Assembly (NCBI RefSeq): GCF_003284965.1
Contig: NZ_QMEW01000015.1
Coordinates: forward strand, 1 to 64,000
Direction: 5' to 3'
Source: Mycolicibacterium sp. GF69
GTDB lineage: Bacteria > Actinomycetota > Actinomycetes > Mycobacteriales > Mycobacteriaceae
DNA: 64,000 nt
Within the stretch, counting starts at the first letter, position 1; every line of letters begins with the position of its first letter. The position numbers and the translations under genes were made by a program. This document shows, in pieces, positions 27,501-37,116 of the stretch. Below the pieces are notes generated by a model. That model did not search any database, was not told where the DNA came from, and was given only the letters and a program-made list of their open reading frames with translations.

Positions 27501-27845
27501 TTGCACTTCTCCGGTGTGCAGGCCGATACGCAGCCGGATCGGTGTCAGTGCAGCGCGCTGTAGGTCAAGGGCGCATGCCACCGCGTCGCTTGCACGCCCG
27601 AACGCGATGACGAAGCTGTCACCTTCGCCCTGCTCGATGGGCCGGACGCCGCTGTGCGCGCCGATGACCTCGGCGAGCGTTCGATCGAGGTTCGCGAACG
27701 CCGCCGTCATCTCGTCGGGCTGGGTCTCCCAAAGCCGGGTCGACCCCTCGACGTCCGCCAGCAGCAGCGTCACCGTTCCGGTCGGTACCAGTTCGCTCAC
27801 GCCCAAGTCGCTCCAGTTCAACGGCGCCGCGTCGATTCCAGTCAT
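24561..27845 (-). CDS. Giant regulator: class III nucleotide cyclase domain, NB-ARC-type ATPase, TPR-like region and LuxR HTH
   Basis: A protein of about 1094 residues (ATG 27845; a start at 27881 or GTG 27800 is possible). Residues ~20-190 are a class III cyclase homology domain (metal Asp in LLADVEGST and GEGDSFV). The substrate-specifying Lys and Asp appear replaced by Gln (IEQGEGD) and Asn (ANYIG), as described for M. tuberculosis Rv0386. Residues ~215-500 form a STAND/NB-ARC ATPase (Walker A GAGGAGKT, Walker B LLLLDNCEHLL). A helical repeat region follows, and a C-terminal LuxR helix-turn-helix (LTPTERDVVRHAVDGLGNKDIAERM). It is a cytosolic signal-integrating transcription factor with unknown ligand and targets. 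Confidence 0.9.
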   Translation of the reverse strand: MTGIDAAPLNWSDLGVSELVPTGTVTLLLADVEGSTRLWETQPDEMTAAFANLDRTLAEVIGAHSGVRPIEQGEGDSFVIAFGRASDAVACALDLQRAALTPIRLRIGLHTGEVQLRDEANYIGPTINRTARIRDLAYGGQTVLSGTTTDLVSDRLPVGAWLAELGTHSVRDLPRPERVVQLCHPDIRNEFPPLRTAKSSRSHNLPAQLTSFVGRAQQLEEVCRLLLDNRLVTLTGAGGAGKTRLAIEAANALSGEFDDGLWWVDLAAIADPAVVSITIARTLGLPDQPGRSPLETVQRFIGDREILLLLDNCEHLLDACGDVITRLLNHCPQLSILTTSREPIAVSGEITWRVPSLSLQNEAVALFTDRAQRARPTFHAIDDDLALVTDICRRLDGMPLAIELAAARVRALSLQQIADSLNDRFRLLTGGARNTMRRQQTLRASVDWSHALLTEPEQVLLRRLGVFMDGFDLDAARAVAATSEAEEFQILDQLSLLVDKSLVTADEESGAMRYRLLETVRQYALEKLTESGEATLMRGRHRDHYVAAAVRLEEDERLVQWAEQETGNLRAAHAWSIDCGEFEPALRLISALQRLWETRGRMREGIAAFDLAFNDTGYRDEDVAAAVWIRAVADRSILTAWTADSASLERGEEALAAARGLGDQGLIALCLAACGAIAYYFPEVSQAYWADAIDLARQTGDRARLCYLLSCLAVATNVAGQPLVSQLAAEEGRRVADAIGDGFVSRHCRIWQATAMGWRGGVQGADEVIRGVSEDARAAGERMVELFALICECTWFAYEGKAAVARVKSEEARETSIAMGGFHEDKIHIAWALSALAADRGAEAKAECEAAIGQTVPEQMPYIRALTPMTLALLACGELAAARRWVDETVGLTEGNYQLNALVARAHVALAQGERDQAERDAHDALALALVTGAFLRVPEALEALGRRAADYGNHRHAARLFGAATASRTVMGVARWPVYAIGYDDAVAECREAMGEGVFNAIWTEGSSMSTEEAIAYAQRGRGERKRPASGWESLTPTERDVVRHAVDGLGNKDIAERMFISPRTVQTHLTHVYAKLGCTSRVQLIREAARHA

Positions 27846-27926
27846 GTTAACCAGCGTGCGGCCGTCAGCACGGCGAAACATCGGCGCGGATGCGTAGATC
27901 CGTCGCAGAGGGGCGCGTAGGCACGC

Positions 27927-27963
27927 CGAAACTGCGGACAGAACACGACTGCCCGCAGTCTCG
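27927..27963. repeat. Second copy of the REP-like palindromic element
   Basis: The arms CGAAACTGCGG (27927-27937) and CCGCAGTCTCG (27953-27963) are complementary at 10 of 11 positions, with 15 nt between. The ACTGCG/CGCAGT core matches the element at 12622-12685. It lies in the intergenic space between the LuxR regulator start and the hsp20 stop. Confidence 0.5.
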
Positions 27964-27973
27964 ACGAGATGGC

Positions 27974-28423
27974 CTACCCGGAGTCGACGGTCGTCGGCTC
28001 GATCGATCTCTGCGCGCCGCCGTGGGCGACATCGATCTTGCGCGGCTTGGCGCGTTCGGCCATCGGTATGGTCACGGTCAGCACGCCGTTCTCGTAGGTC
28101 GCCGAAATGGCCGATGCATCAATGCCTTCCCCGAGCGATAGTTGCCTGCGGTACGTACCGAAGAACCTTTCGTTGGCCAGCCACTGCACGCCGTCCTCCG
28201 ATCGCGCCGTGCGGTGCGCGGAGATTGTCAGCGTGCCGTTGTCGACGTTGACATCGACCGAACCGGGGTCGACACCGGGCAGATCAGCCGTCAACAGGTA
28301 GTGATCGTCGACCTTGCACAGGTCCATCGGCATGAACCGCGGGGAGCGGTTTGATCCGGTCTGGCTTGTCAGCAGGCCGCGGGTCAGAGCATCCAATTCG
28401 GTGAACGGATCAAAGCGAAGCAC
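27974..28423 (-). CDS. Small heat-shock protein, Hsp20/alpha-crystallin family
   Basis: A 149-residue alpha-crystallin chaperone that holds unfolding proteins in an ATP-independent way. The alpha-crystallin domain spans about residues 38-130, with LPGVDPGSVDVNVDNGTLTISAHR, the conserved FFGTYRRQLSLGEGID and YENGVLTVTIPMAE. GTG 28423 is preceded by a strong TAGGAGGTGG. A CIRCE element 73 bp upstream predicts HrcA control, and the leader contains an 8-bp GC stem. It is separate from the DosR-type Hsp16.3 group as far as can be judged. Confidence 0.93.
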   Translation of the reverse strand: MLRFDPFTELDALTRGLLTSQTGSNRSPRFMPMDLCKVDDHYLLTADLPGVDPGSVDVNVDNGTLTISAHRTARSEDGVQWLANERFFGTYRRQLSLGEGIDASAISATYENGVLTVTIPMAERAKPRKIDVAHGGAQRSIEPTTVDSG

Positions 28424-28450
28424 AGCAATCCACCTCCTACGTCATCCAGA

Positions 28451-28469
28451 GCCCGCCACCCTGGCGGGC
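28451..28469. repeat. GC-rich hairpin in the hsp20 leader
   Basis: GCCCGCCA-CCC-TGGCGGGC forms a perfect 8-bp stem with a 3-nt loop, between the CIRCE element and the hsp20 start, 28 nt before the GTG. It may block read-through from the upstream HxlR gene, or act in leader RNA stability. The stem is too GC-rich to melt easily, which argues against a simple RNA thermometer. Confidence 0.6.
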
Positions 28470-28495
28470 AGCCAAATCACTGTGCACCTGCGAGA

Positions 28496-28522
28496 TTAGC
28501 ACTCTATGCATGAGAGTGCCAG
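28496..28522. promoter_or_regulatory. CIRCE element (HrcA operator)
   Basis: TTAGCACTC-N9-GAGTGCCAG matches the CIRCE consensus TTAGCACTC-N9-GAGTGCTAA with a perfect left arm, exact 9-nt spacing and 7/9 in the right arm. CIRCE is the operator of the heat-shock repressor HrcA. It lies upstream of hsp20 and just after the stop codon of the HxlR gene, so hsp20 has its own heat-responsive promoter. Confidence 0.85.
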
Positions 28523-28529
28523 AATATTT

Positions 28530-29459
28530 TCACAATTTTTCGACCGCCGAGACTTGCGCCCCGCGCAGCGGTCGGCTGCATCGGTCGCACGCCAGGACCC
28601 CGGTGAAGCGGTGCCCACAGGCGTCATGGGTCAACACGACCGCCGGCCCCTCGGGCGCCGCGAACCAGCGCTGCGCCCACTGCAACGCGGTGATCACGAC
28701 AGGGAACAGCGCACGGCCCTTCTCGGTCAGTTCGTACCGGTTGTCGGTCTCGACGAGCACGCCATTGGCAGTGAACGTCGCCAGCCGATCAGCGACGGAC
28801 CCGGGTGGCGCGCCGAGTTGCGCCTGAAAGTCGGTGAACCGCCGCCCCCCGACAAACGCCGCCACGAGCAACGCGAAGCCCCAGCGGTTACCCAGCACGC
28901 TCATGGTCTGGGGGAACAGGCCGACCGCGGCATGTTGATCGGCCTCCGAGCGGCGCCGCGTCGCGGCCGATGGCACTGAGCGCTGCCAGGACCCGCTCGG
29001 ACCCCACTGCGGGACAACGTCTTTACCGGTGACGAGCTGCCCGCACGAACGACATGTGGTCACGGGGCCGAACTCGGCGCCGCACGCGGCGTGGTGCATG
29101 TTGGGCAACGGCTCGGCGTGGTCGGGGACCCAGTGACGCTCCCACTCCCAGATCGACAGGAGCACCGGCCACAGTGACCGGCCGCACGAGGTGCCCAGGT
29201 ACTCGAAACGCTCTGGGCGCTGCTGGTATTGACGGCGTTCGAGCAGCGCCGCTTCGGTCAGCGTGCGAAGGCGCGCCGTGAGCACCGAGTTGGAGATCGG
29301 CAGCCGAGACTTGAACTCGCCGAAGCGCGTGGCCCCCAGCAGCGACTGCTGCATGACGAGCAGCGTCCATTCGTCGCCGAGCAGTCCGAGCATGCGCGCG
29401 ACGGCGTTCGGCTCGGTCGGCTCGGACGGGGTCGCGGGCAAGGTTTGGGGCAAGGCCAC
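28530..29459 (-). CDS. Tandem HxlR-family regulator with two zinc-knuckle-like modules
   Basis: A 309-residue protein with two MarR-like HxlR winged-helix domains: residues ~20-110 (RMLGLLGDEWTLLVMQQSLLGATRFGEFKSRLPISNSVLTARL) and ~180-270 (VLGNRWGFALLVAAFVGGRRFTDFQAQLGAPPGSVADRL). Each domain is followed by a C-x9-C-x2-C segment (residues ~125-140 and ~285-300). Typical HxlR proteins have a single domain of ~120 residues and dimerise; this one carries both halves in one chain. It starts at GTG 29459 with no gap after the carotenoid oxygenase stop, so it probably regulates that gene. Confidence 0.88.
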   Translation of the reverse strand: MALPQTLPATPSEPTEPNAVARMLGLLGDEWTLLVMQQSLLGATRFGEFKSRLPISNSVLTARLRTLTEAALLERRQYQQRPERFEYLGTSCGRSLWPVLLSIWEWERHWVPDHAEPLPNMHHAACGAEFGPVTTCRSCGQLVTGKDVVPQWGPSGSWQRSVPSAATRRRSEADQHAAVGLFPQTMSVLGNRWGFALLVAAFVGGRRFTDFQAQLGAPPGSVADRLATFTANGVLVETDNRYELTEKGRALFPVVITALQWAQRWFAAPEGPAVVLTHDACGHRFTGVLACDRCSRPLRGAQVSAVEKL

Positions 29460-30986
29460 CTACAGGCCGACGGCCTCAGCGGCCGAGTCGGCGTCCCGCC
29501 AGCGTCGCAACTCCGAGCCCGGCGCCCAGGTCGAGTGCGTGCCACTGGAAATCCGCTCCGGCAGAGCCAATTTGCACACGGGGCCATCACTAACCCGGGT
29601 GGCGTCGAAAACCAGGCAGTAAGAAGCGTCGGCGTTCATGTCTGTGGTGAGCGTGACCAGGTAGCCGTCGTCCTCGGCGGTGCTGCCGACTCTGGGCGCC
29701 ATCGCCGTCTCGCTGCCGTACACCCCGTCGTCGAAGGTGAAGCGCTGCTCGGCGCCGGTGTGCAGATCGTGTTTGACAAGCCCGTCGAACAGGAACCATC
29801 CCGGCTTGCCGGTGGCCGCATACGTGTAGCGGTAGGGGAGTCCGGCGTAGCCGGCGTTGATCATGCCGAACTCGGTGATCGAATCGGTCAGCTGTTCCTC
29901 GGTGGTCTGCCCGGTCACCAAGTTGAACCGCCAGCGACGCAACCGGGTCTGCAGGCGGTCCAGCGACAGGAATCGGAACGCCCGCTGCCACTTGGAACCG
30001 GCACCCGAGTCCACCGGCGACGGGTCGCCCTCGAAGAAGCCGTCGAGCACGATCTCGTCGCCGTCCTCGTAGGCGTTGGTGAAGTGCAGCACGAACGTCG
30101 GATCCGCCTCGAACCACCGGATGTCGGACGCCCCGCCGCGGCGGGGGATCACCGCGAACCGCGACGGCATGTCGGGATGGAAGCCGGGGAGGTGAATATC
30201 GGCCTCGAGCAGCTTGGGATCCCAGAACATCGGGAAATCGTTGAGGATCGCGTAGTTCTCGGTGAACGCCATGTCGTGTGGCAGCCGCGGCCCGGGCAGC
30301 GCGACGTCGGTCAGATGGACAAGGTTGTTGCCCTCGTCGACGACGCCGTAGCGCATGTACGGCTCCTGCTTGCTGTAGGTGAAGAACAGCAGCTCGCCCG
30401 TACGGTCATCGACCTTCGGATGCGCCGACACGCCCCAGTCCACCGGGAACCGGCCGTGCCAGTCCTGCTTCCCCAGCGTCTCGGCGGAGAACGGATCGAT
30501 GCGGTACAGATCGCCGCACTGGTAGTGGCTGGTGAGTGCGACGCCACGATGCACGGTGACATCCGTGCTCGAGGCATCCTTCATCAATGTCCTGGCGCCC
30601 CAACCGTAGTCGCGTTTGGACAGCTGGATGGGTTCGGCGAGCCCCGGCCACAGCGGACCGCCGGCATCGTTTTCGGCGAGCAGACCGTCGGTGCGGACGA
30701 ACCGGTTGCGGTAGAAGGCCTTTCCGTCGCGGAACCCGACCACATGCACCATCCCGTCGCCGTCGAACGGGTGGTAGAACTTCAGCGCCGGGTGCAAAGG
30801 GTTCTCGGTGTTTCGCAGGTACACGCCGTCGAGGTCGGGCGGGATCTCGCCCTCGACGGGCGCTAGGTCGTCGACGTCCCATTCGGTGTTCTGGGGACGC
30901 CACGGCCCGGTGCGGTACGGGTGGTCGTCGTCGTCGGGCAACGTCGACAGGTACTTGCCGACGATCTCCACATTCGCAGCGCCCAT
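29460..30986 (-). CDS. Carotenoid cleavage oxygenase family enzyme
   Basis: A 508-residue enzyme of the carotenoid/stilbene/lignin-phenol cleavage dioxygenase family, a seven-bladed propeller with a four-His Fe(II) site. The four expected histidines are in VSAHPK (~188), LPHDMAF (~238), VLHFTNAYED (~301) and SGTHSTW (~492). It cleaves a conjugated double bond, giving aldehydes/ketones. A carotenoid, apocarotenoid or lignostilbene substrate is possible; sequence alone does not decide. It starts with ATG 30986 and is followed without a gap by the tandem HxlR gene. Confidence 0.9.
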   Translation of the reverse strand: MGAANVEIVGKYLSTLPDDDDHPYRTGPWRPQNTEWDVDDLAPVEGEIPPDLDGVYLRNTENPLHPALKFYHPFDGDGMVHVVGFRDGKAFYRNRFVRTDGLLAENDAGGPLWPGLAEPIQLSKRDYGWGARTLMKDASSTDVTVHRGVALTSHYQCGDLYRIDPFSAETLGKQDWHGRFPVDWGVSAHPKVDDRTGELLFFTYSKQEPYMRYGVVDEGNNLVHLTDVALPGPRLPHDMAFTENYAILNDFPMFWDPKLLEADIHLPGFHPDMPSRFAVIPRRGGASDIRWFEADPTFVLHFTNAYEDGDEIVLDGFFEGDPSPVDSGAGSKWQRAFRFLSLDRLQTRLRRWRFNLVTGQTTEEQLTDSITEFGMINAGYAGLPYRYTYAATGKPGWFLFDGLVKHDLHTGAEQRFTFDDGVYGSETAMAPRVGSTAEDDGYLVTLTTDMNADASYCLVFDATRVSDGPVCKLALPERISSGTHSTWAPGSELRRWRDADSAAEAVGL

Positions 30987-31184
30987 ATCGCGACGCTACT
31001 ACAACTAAGAGAGTGACCGGTCCGATTCCGGCGTGCAGGGCGGCCCCGCCGGCTGCTGTCTGAACCGACGAGACCTGAGCGCATGTAAAGGTCGACCGTC
31101 ACACGCGCTTGTTCACGACATGCCCAATCGCCCGGACGGCAAACAACCGTGTACGGCCGAGCCGGAAAGGGAAGAATCCCGGGT

Positions 31185-31874
31185 ATGACGCAGCCTCGAT
31201 CCCACGAGCTGGCCGAGCGGATGGCCGAGTTGGCGCGGGCCTCCGCCTCGCCGCGCACCGTCGATGACGTGCTGAACGACGTCACCGCAACGGCTAAAGA
31301 GCTGATCTCGGGCGCGGATACGGTCGGTGTCCTGCTGGTCGCCAGCGGAGGCAAGTTCGAGTCGCTCGCCGGCACTTCGGAGCTGCCCCACAAACTCGAC
31401 GAGCTGCAGATGCAGTTCGCCGAAGGGCCGTGCGTGGACGCCGCGCTCGAGGAGTTGATCGTGCGGACAGACGACTTTCGCACCGAAGATCGCTGGCCCA
31501 TGTATTCAGCCGCCGCGATTGAGCACGGCATCCTCAGCGGGCTCTCGATCAAGCTGTACACGGCCGAGCGCACCGCGGGGGCACTCAACATGTTCAGTTC
31601 GAAGCCGCGCGGCTTCGGGGCTGACGACGAAACCATCGGGGCCATCCTCGCCGCACATGCCGCAGCCGCGATACTGGCCAGCCGCGAAGGTGAGCAGCTG
31701 AAGTCGGCGATGGCCACTCGCGACCGTATCGGTCAGGCCAAGGGCATCATCATGGAGCGTTACGGGGTCGACGAGGTGCGGGCGTTCGAGATGCTCAAGC
31801 AGCTCTCGCAGGACAGCAACGTCAAACTGGCCGAGATCGCCCAACGTGTGATCGATACGCGCAAGGACGCCTGA
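31185..31874 (+). CDS. GAF-ANTAR domain response regulator (transcription antitermination)
   Basis: A 229-residue protein with an N-terminal GAF domain (about 25-160) and a C-terminal ANTAR RNA-binding domain (about 170-225, ATRDRIGQAKGIIMERYGVDEVRAFEMLKQLSQ). ANTAR proteins bind paired hairpins in leader RNA to prevent termination, and the GAF part senses a ligand or redox state. ATG 31185 follows GGAAAGGGAAG. It stands alone, 295 bp before the universal stress protein gene. RNA targets are unknown. Confidence 0.9.
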   Translation: MTQPRSHELAERMAELARASASPRTVDDVLNDVTATAKELISGADTVGVLLVASGGKFESLAGTSELPHKLDELQMQFAEGPCVDAALEELIVRTDDFRTEDRWPMYSAAAIEHGILSGLSIKLYTAERTAGALNMFSSKPRGFGADDETIGAILAAHAAAAILASREGEQLKSAMATRDRIGQAKGIIMERYGVDEVRAFEMLKQLSQDSNVKLAEIAQRVIDTRKDA

Positions 31875-32079
31875 ACGGTAACTGCGCGGGCCGCCCATTC
31901 TTGGTTCGACGCAAGACCGGCTCGACCTAAGACTGTTGAGCGGCAGAGGATTTGCCCGACCTCAGGTGAGAGCAATGATCGGCCTGCGGTCCAGAAGCGT
32001 AGCGGTGGCGTCCGACTCTTGCGCATACACTGAACCCGTCGGCTCTACCGGGGCCGGCGTGGGGCGATGGGTCCGAGAT

Positions 32080-32099
32080 AATGGGACTTTCTGCTCTGT
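32080..32099 (+). promoter_or_regulatory. Possible DosR (dormancy) box, left half conserved
   Basis: AATGGGACTTTCTGCTCTGT aligns with the DosR consensus TTSGGGACTWWAGTCCCSAA. The left half GGGACTTT is intact and the right half poor (2 of 6). It lies 71 bp upstream of the universal stress protein start, which together with a DevS-type kinase gene forms the expected kind of DosR target. The remainder of 31875-32169 holds no gene. Confidence 0.35.
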
Positions 32100-32169
32100 A
32101 CTCGACGGTGTGCCGTCAGCCATCATCGGACTACGGGTAACCGATCAGTGGGCGACGACAGGAGACATC

Positions 32170-34751
<2,582 letters not shown>

Positions 34752-34769
34752 CGCGCCGCTCGGGTGTCA

Positions 34770-35336
34770 TCAGTCGCGTTCGGCCTCGTAGCGCAGCAGG
34801 ACCGTGCCGCCCGGGAAGGTGCGATTCTCCAACAGTCGCAGCGAGATCCATGACGGCAGCGATGGGAAGAACGGCGTGCCACCGCCCACGGCGATGGGTG
34901 CGATGACGATCCGGTACTCGTCCACCAGGCCGGCTCGCACGATCGGTGCGGCCAGCGTCGCACCGGCCACCTCCAGCCTGCCGTCGGTTTCGGCTTTCAG
35001 CCTCCGTACCACCTCAACCGGATCGCCGCGTTCCAGGCGGGAGTTCCATTCGACGGATTCCAGGGAGCGCGAGAACACGACCTTGGGCATGTCACGCCAG
35101 GTGCGGGCGAAGTCGACGATGAAAGGGGTGGCATCCGGGGCTTTGTCGGCGGTCGGCCAGTACGCCGACATCAGTTCGTAGAGCCGCCGCCCGTAGAACG
35201 CGCACGCGGTCTGGCGCTCGAAGTCGTTCCAGTACTGGTGCAGTTCTTCGCTCGGATCGGACCAATCGATGCTGCCGTGTGCGTCGGCGATGTACCCGTC
35301 GACCGACACGTTGAAGCCATAGATGAGTTTGCCCAT
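34770..35336 (-). CDS. Dihydrofolate reductase-like (RibD C-terminal domain) protein
   Basis: A 188-residue protein with the DHFR fold: MGKLIYGFNVSVDGYIAD at the N-terminus, FYGRRLYELMSAYWP near 48, KVVFSRSLESVEWNSRL near 85 and DEYRIVIAPIAVGGGTPFF near 140. These YyaP/YwjB-like proteins are probable NADPH-dependent reductases of unknown substrate. It is convergent with the kinase gene (18-nt gap). ATG 35336 starts the conserved domain, so the longer upstream frame is ignored. Confidence 0.85.
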   Translation of the reverse strand: MGKLIYGFNVSVDGYIADAHGSIDWSDPSEELHQYWNDFERQTACAFYGRRLYELMSAYWPTADKAPDATPFIVDFARTWRDMPKVVFSRSLESVEWNSRLERGDPVEVVRRLKAETDGRLEVAGATLAAPIVRAGLVDEYRIVIAPIAVGGGTPFFPSLPSWISLRLLENRTFPGGTVLLRYEAERD

Positions 35337-35583
35337 GCAGAACAGACTGCACCGGAGGCCAAAACCTATCGCGATGCCACACGAGATATTGTCAAATCCT
35401 TCTTGGGTGCCGGAGCCGCGCCTCGGAAGCATGCGTGCCCATGCCGTCTATCGTCAAACGACTGCGGCGCAGACGAATCCGCCACCGCGTGCATGCACCT
35501 ACCAGAAACACAATCCTGGCCGTAAGAGTTTCCCGAGACGGTTGGGAAGTGGACGCCTGGGGGCATTGTTTGGGCTGAGAAGG

Positions 35584-35637
35584 ATCTGAAGATCAGATTT
35601 GGATGCGCTGGTGCGTTGCTCTTCTGGTCGGAAGAGC
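35584..35637. repeat. Cluster of short hairpins in a gene-free stretch
   Basis: Two perfect inverted repeats lie close together: ATCTGA-AGA-TCAGAT (35584-35598) and GCTCTTC-TGGTCG-GAAGAGC (35618-35637). The whole 35337-35734 stretch has no gene that I can support. It contains the probable promoter and leader of the RDD gene, and its composition is lower in GC than the neighbours. Confidence 0.45.
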
Positions 35638-35734
35638 GCCGGGCTGCTAACGTCCGGTAGATGGGGTGGTTACGGGCGAGTGTGTCCGAAAGCGGGTTAA
35701 CAAAGCTCATAAAGAATGCCGGGAGTGAGTTCTT

Positions 35735-36601
35735 ATGGTGACATGCGCGAAAGGCCATGAGAACCCTGACGACCAGCTCTACTGCGGTCAGTGCGGCGTC
35801 CCATTGATCAAGACGACACGGCCTGATCGTCCGAGTGGCAAGGCAGAACGTCGCCCCAAGATAGGTGACACGGTGCAAGTGGTGAAGCCGGACGACAAGC
35901 ATCACGGAAAAACCGGTTTAGTCGAGGAAATCAGCGGAGATGACGTCTGGATCGCATTCAGCTCGGCCGGGTTACATAGCTACTGTTTTACTCCCAACGA
36001 ACTGAAGGTCATCCGCGCTTCCGCCGTCAAGACCTCCACCGCCGTGAAAACTGCTGCCATTACCAAGAATCCGAGAGTCACCGAGCAGCTTCAATCGCGT
36101 GGCCCCCACGGAGGCTACACGCCCGAAGCCCCATCTGGCCTCGTTCGGATCGGAGGATTAGGGGAGGTCCCGCTGGCCTCAATCGGGCGACGCCTAGCTG
36201 CTCGTTCGATCGACTTCCTTTTTATCGTCGTGGTCCTCGTCGTCCTTCGGCTAATTGCTGGGGCCTTTCATTACATGTCATCAGGTATCGGAAGTACCCT
36301 TTTCGTCTTGACGACCATTCTGGCGCTGGCCTTCATATTGTTGTACGAATGGCTATTTGTAGCATTCCTGGGCGCGACGGTCGGCAAGATGGCGGTGGGC
36401 ATTAAAGTGGTCGACCAGTTTACAGGCGCGGTCATTGGCATTGGTCCGGCATTTGTACGCCAAGTCATCCCGTTTGTTGGGGCTCTCATTCTTTTGGTGG
36501 GAGCTTTGCTGGTGTACTTATCGCCGCTGTTTGATAGCTCTGGCCGGATGCAGGGTTGGCATGACAAGGCCGCGCGAGATTTAGTGATTGCCGTGAGATA
36601 A
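35735..36601 (+). CDS. Zinc-ribbon / RDD-family membrane protein of unusual composition
   Basis: A 288-residue protein. Residues 1-25 hold a zinc-ribbon-like knuckle (C4-KGHENPDDQLY-C17-GQ-C20). Residues ~42-90 resemble an SH3/KOW-like barrel (IGDTVQVVKPDDKHHGKTGLVEEI). Residues ~145-285 are an RDD transmembrane domain with three to four helices, beginning LASIGRRLAARSIDFLFI. RDD proteins are membrane proteins, some ion transporters. Codon use is clearly more AT-rich than flanking genes (ATT, TTT, TTA codons). It is next to a transposase remnant and tRNA-Arg, so horizontal acquisition is likely. ATG 35735 has GGGAGTGAG upstream. Confidence 0.8.
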   Translation: MVTCAKGHENPDDQLYCGQCGVPLIKTTRPDRPSGKAERRPKIGDTVQVVKPDDKHHGKTGLVEEISGDDVWIAFSSAGLHSYCFTPNELKVIRASAVKTSTAVKTAAITKNPRVTEQLQSRGPHGGYTPEAPSGLVRIGGLGEVPLASIGRRLAARSIDFLFIVVVLVVLRLIAGAFHYMSSGIGSTLFVLTTILALAFILLYEWLFVAFLGATVGKMAVGIKVVDQFTGAVIGIGPAFVRQVIPFVGALILLVGALLVYLSPLFDSSGRMQGWHDKAARDLVIAVR

Positions 36602-36619
36602 CCGCCGCGAAAAGTTCGA

Positions 36620-36841
36620 CAGTAGTGTCAGCGACCTGATCCCACGGTGCAGCTACCTCGGCGGCATCGGTGTGGCGAAATTGTTTGACCGCAGCAGTCA
36701 CCGCCGATGCGGACCTTGCAGAATGTGGCATCGCAGAACACATAGGGAAACCCGGTGCGGGTCAAACTGCGGGTGTGAAACGCTTCGATTTCGTTGTGCG
36801 GGCCGGCGCAGATGCGTGAGACCTCCGATTCGGAGACCCCC
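36620..36841 (-). pseudogene. Decayed IS256-family (Mutator-like) transposase remnant
   Basis: The leftward translation of 36841-36700 reads GVSESEVSRICAG...IEAFHTRSL...FPYVFCDATFCKVRIGG, the recognisable catalytic-region segment of IS256-family transposases, including the DDE Asp of the DAT motif. A second frame (36695-36621) reads FRHTDAAEVAAPWDQVADT, resembling a later part of the same protein. A large internal deletion and frameshift separate the pieces, and no terminal inverted repeats were found. The remnant sits 27 bp from the tRNA-Arg gene. Confidence 0.65.
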
Positions 36842-36867
36842 GAACCGACGCCCAGGCCAGTGACGGG

Positions 36868-36940
36868 TGCCCCCGGCAGGATTCGAACCTGCGACACCGG
36901 CTTTAGGAGAGCCGTGCTCTATCCCCTGAGCTACGAGGGC
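36868..36940 (-). tRNA. tRNA-Arg (anticodon CCU)
   Basis: The 73-nt cloverleaf on the minus strand starts GCCCTCG at 36940 and ends CGGGGGCA at 36868. The acceptor stem pairs with one G-U. The D-arm AGCTCAGGGGATAGAGC, anticodon stem CGGCT/AGCCG with loop CTCCTAA (anticodon CCT), and T-arm GCAGG-TTCGAAT-CCTGC are all canonical. CCA is not encoded. It decodes AGG. tRNA-Arg genes are common integration targets, relevant to the acquired-looking DNA on its 3' side. Confidence 0.96.
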
Positions 36941-37051
36941 GGACCGCTGGGAGCTTACCGGCTACCGGTCGAGCAACGCGGACCACTCGTATCGCGGCGC
37001 AGGCGCCATCGTCGTCACCAGGGGTCCGAGCGTGGCAAATCAAACGTCGCG

Positions 37052-37074
37052 ACCAAGAATACGCTACTCTTGGT
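37052..37074. promoter_or_regulatory. Inverted repeat in the BVMO promoter region
   Basis: ACCAAGA-N9-TCTTGGT is a perfect 7-bp-arm palindrome 43 bp upstream of the GTG of the second BVMO gene. The position suits an operator for a TetR- or other dimeric regulator, but no regulator gene is adjacent. The gene-free interval 36941-37116 otherwise shows only the AGGAGGA ribosome-binding site at 37104-37110. Confidence 0.45.
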
Positions 37075-37116
37075 TCCGTAATTCAGCGCGGACCGTACCG
37101 GTCAGGAGGATCTTTC

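Noticed and set aside
31181-31186. GGGTAT resembling a SigF -10 element before the ANTAR gene
   Set aside because: It overlaps the start codon itself, so transcription would begin inside the gene; no matching GTTT -35 at proper spacing was seen.
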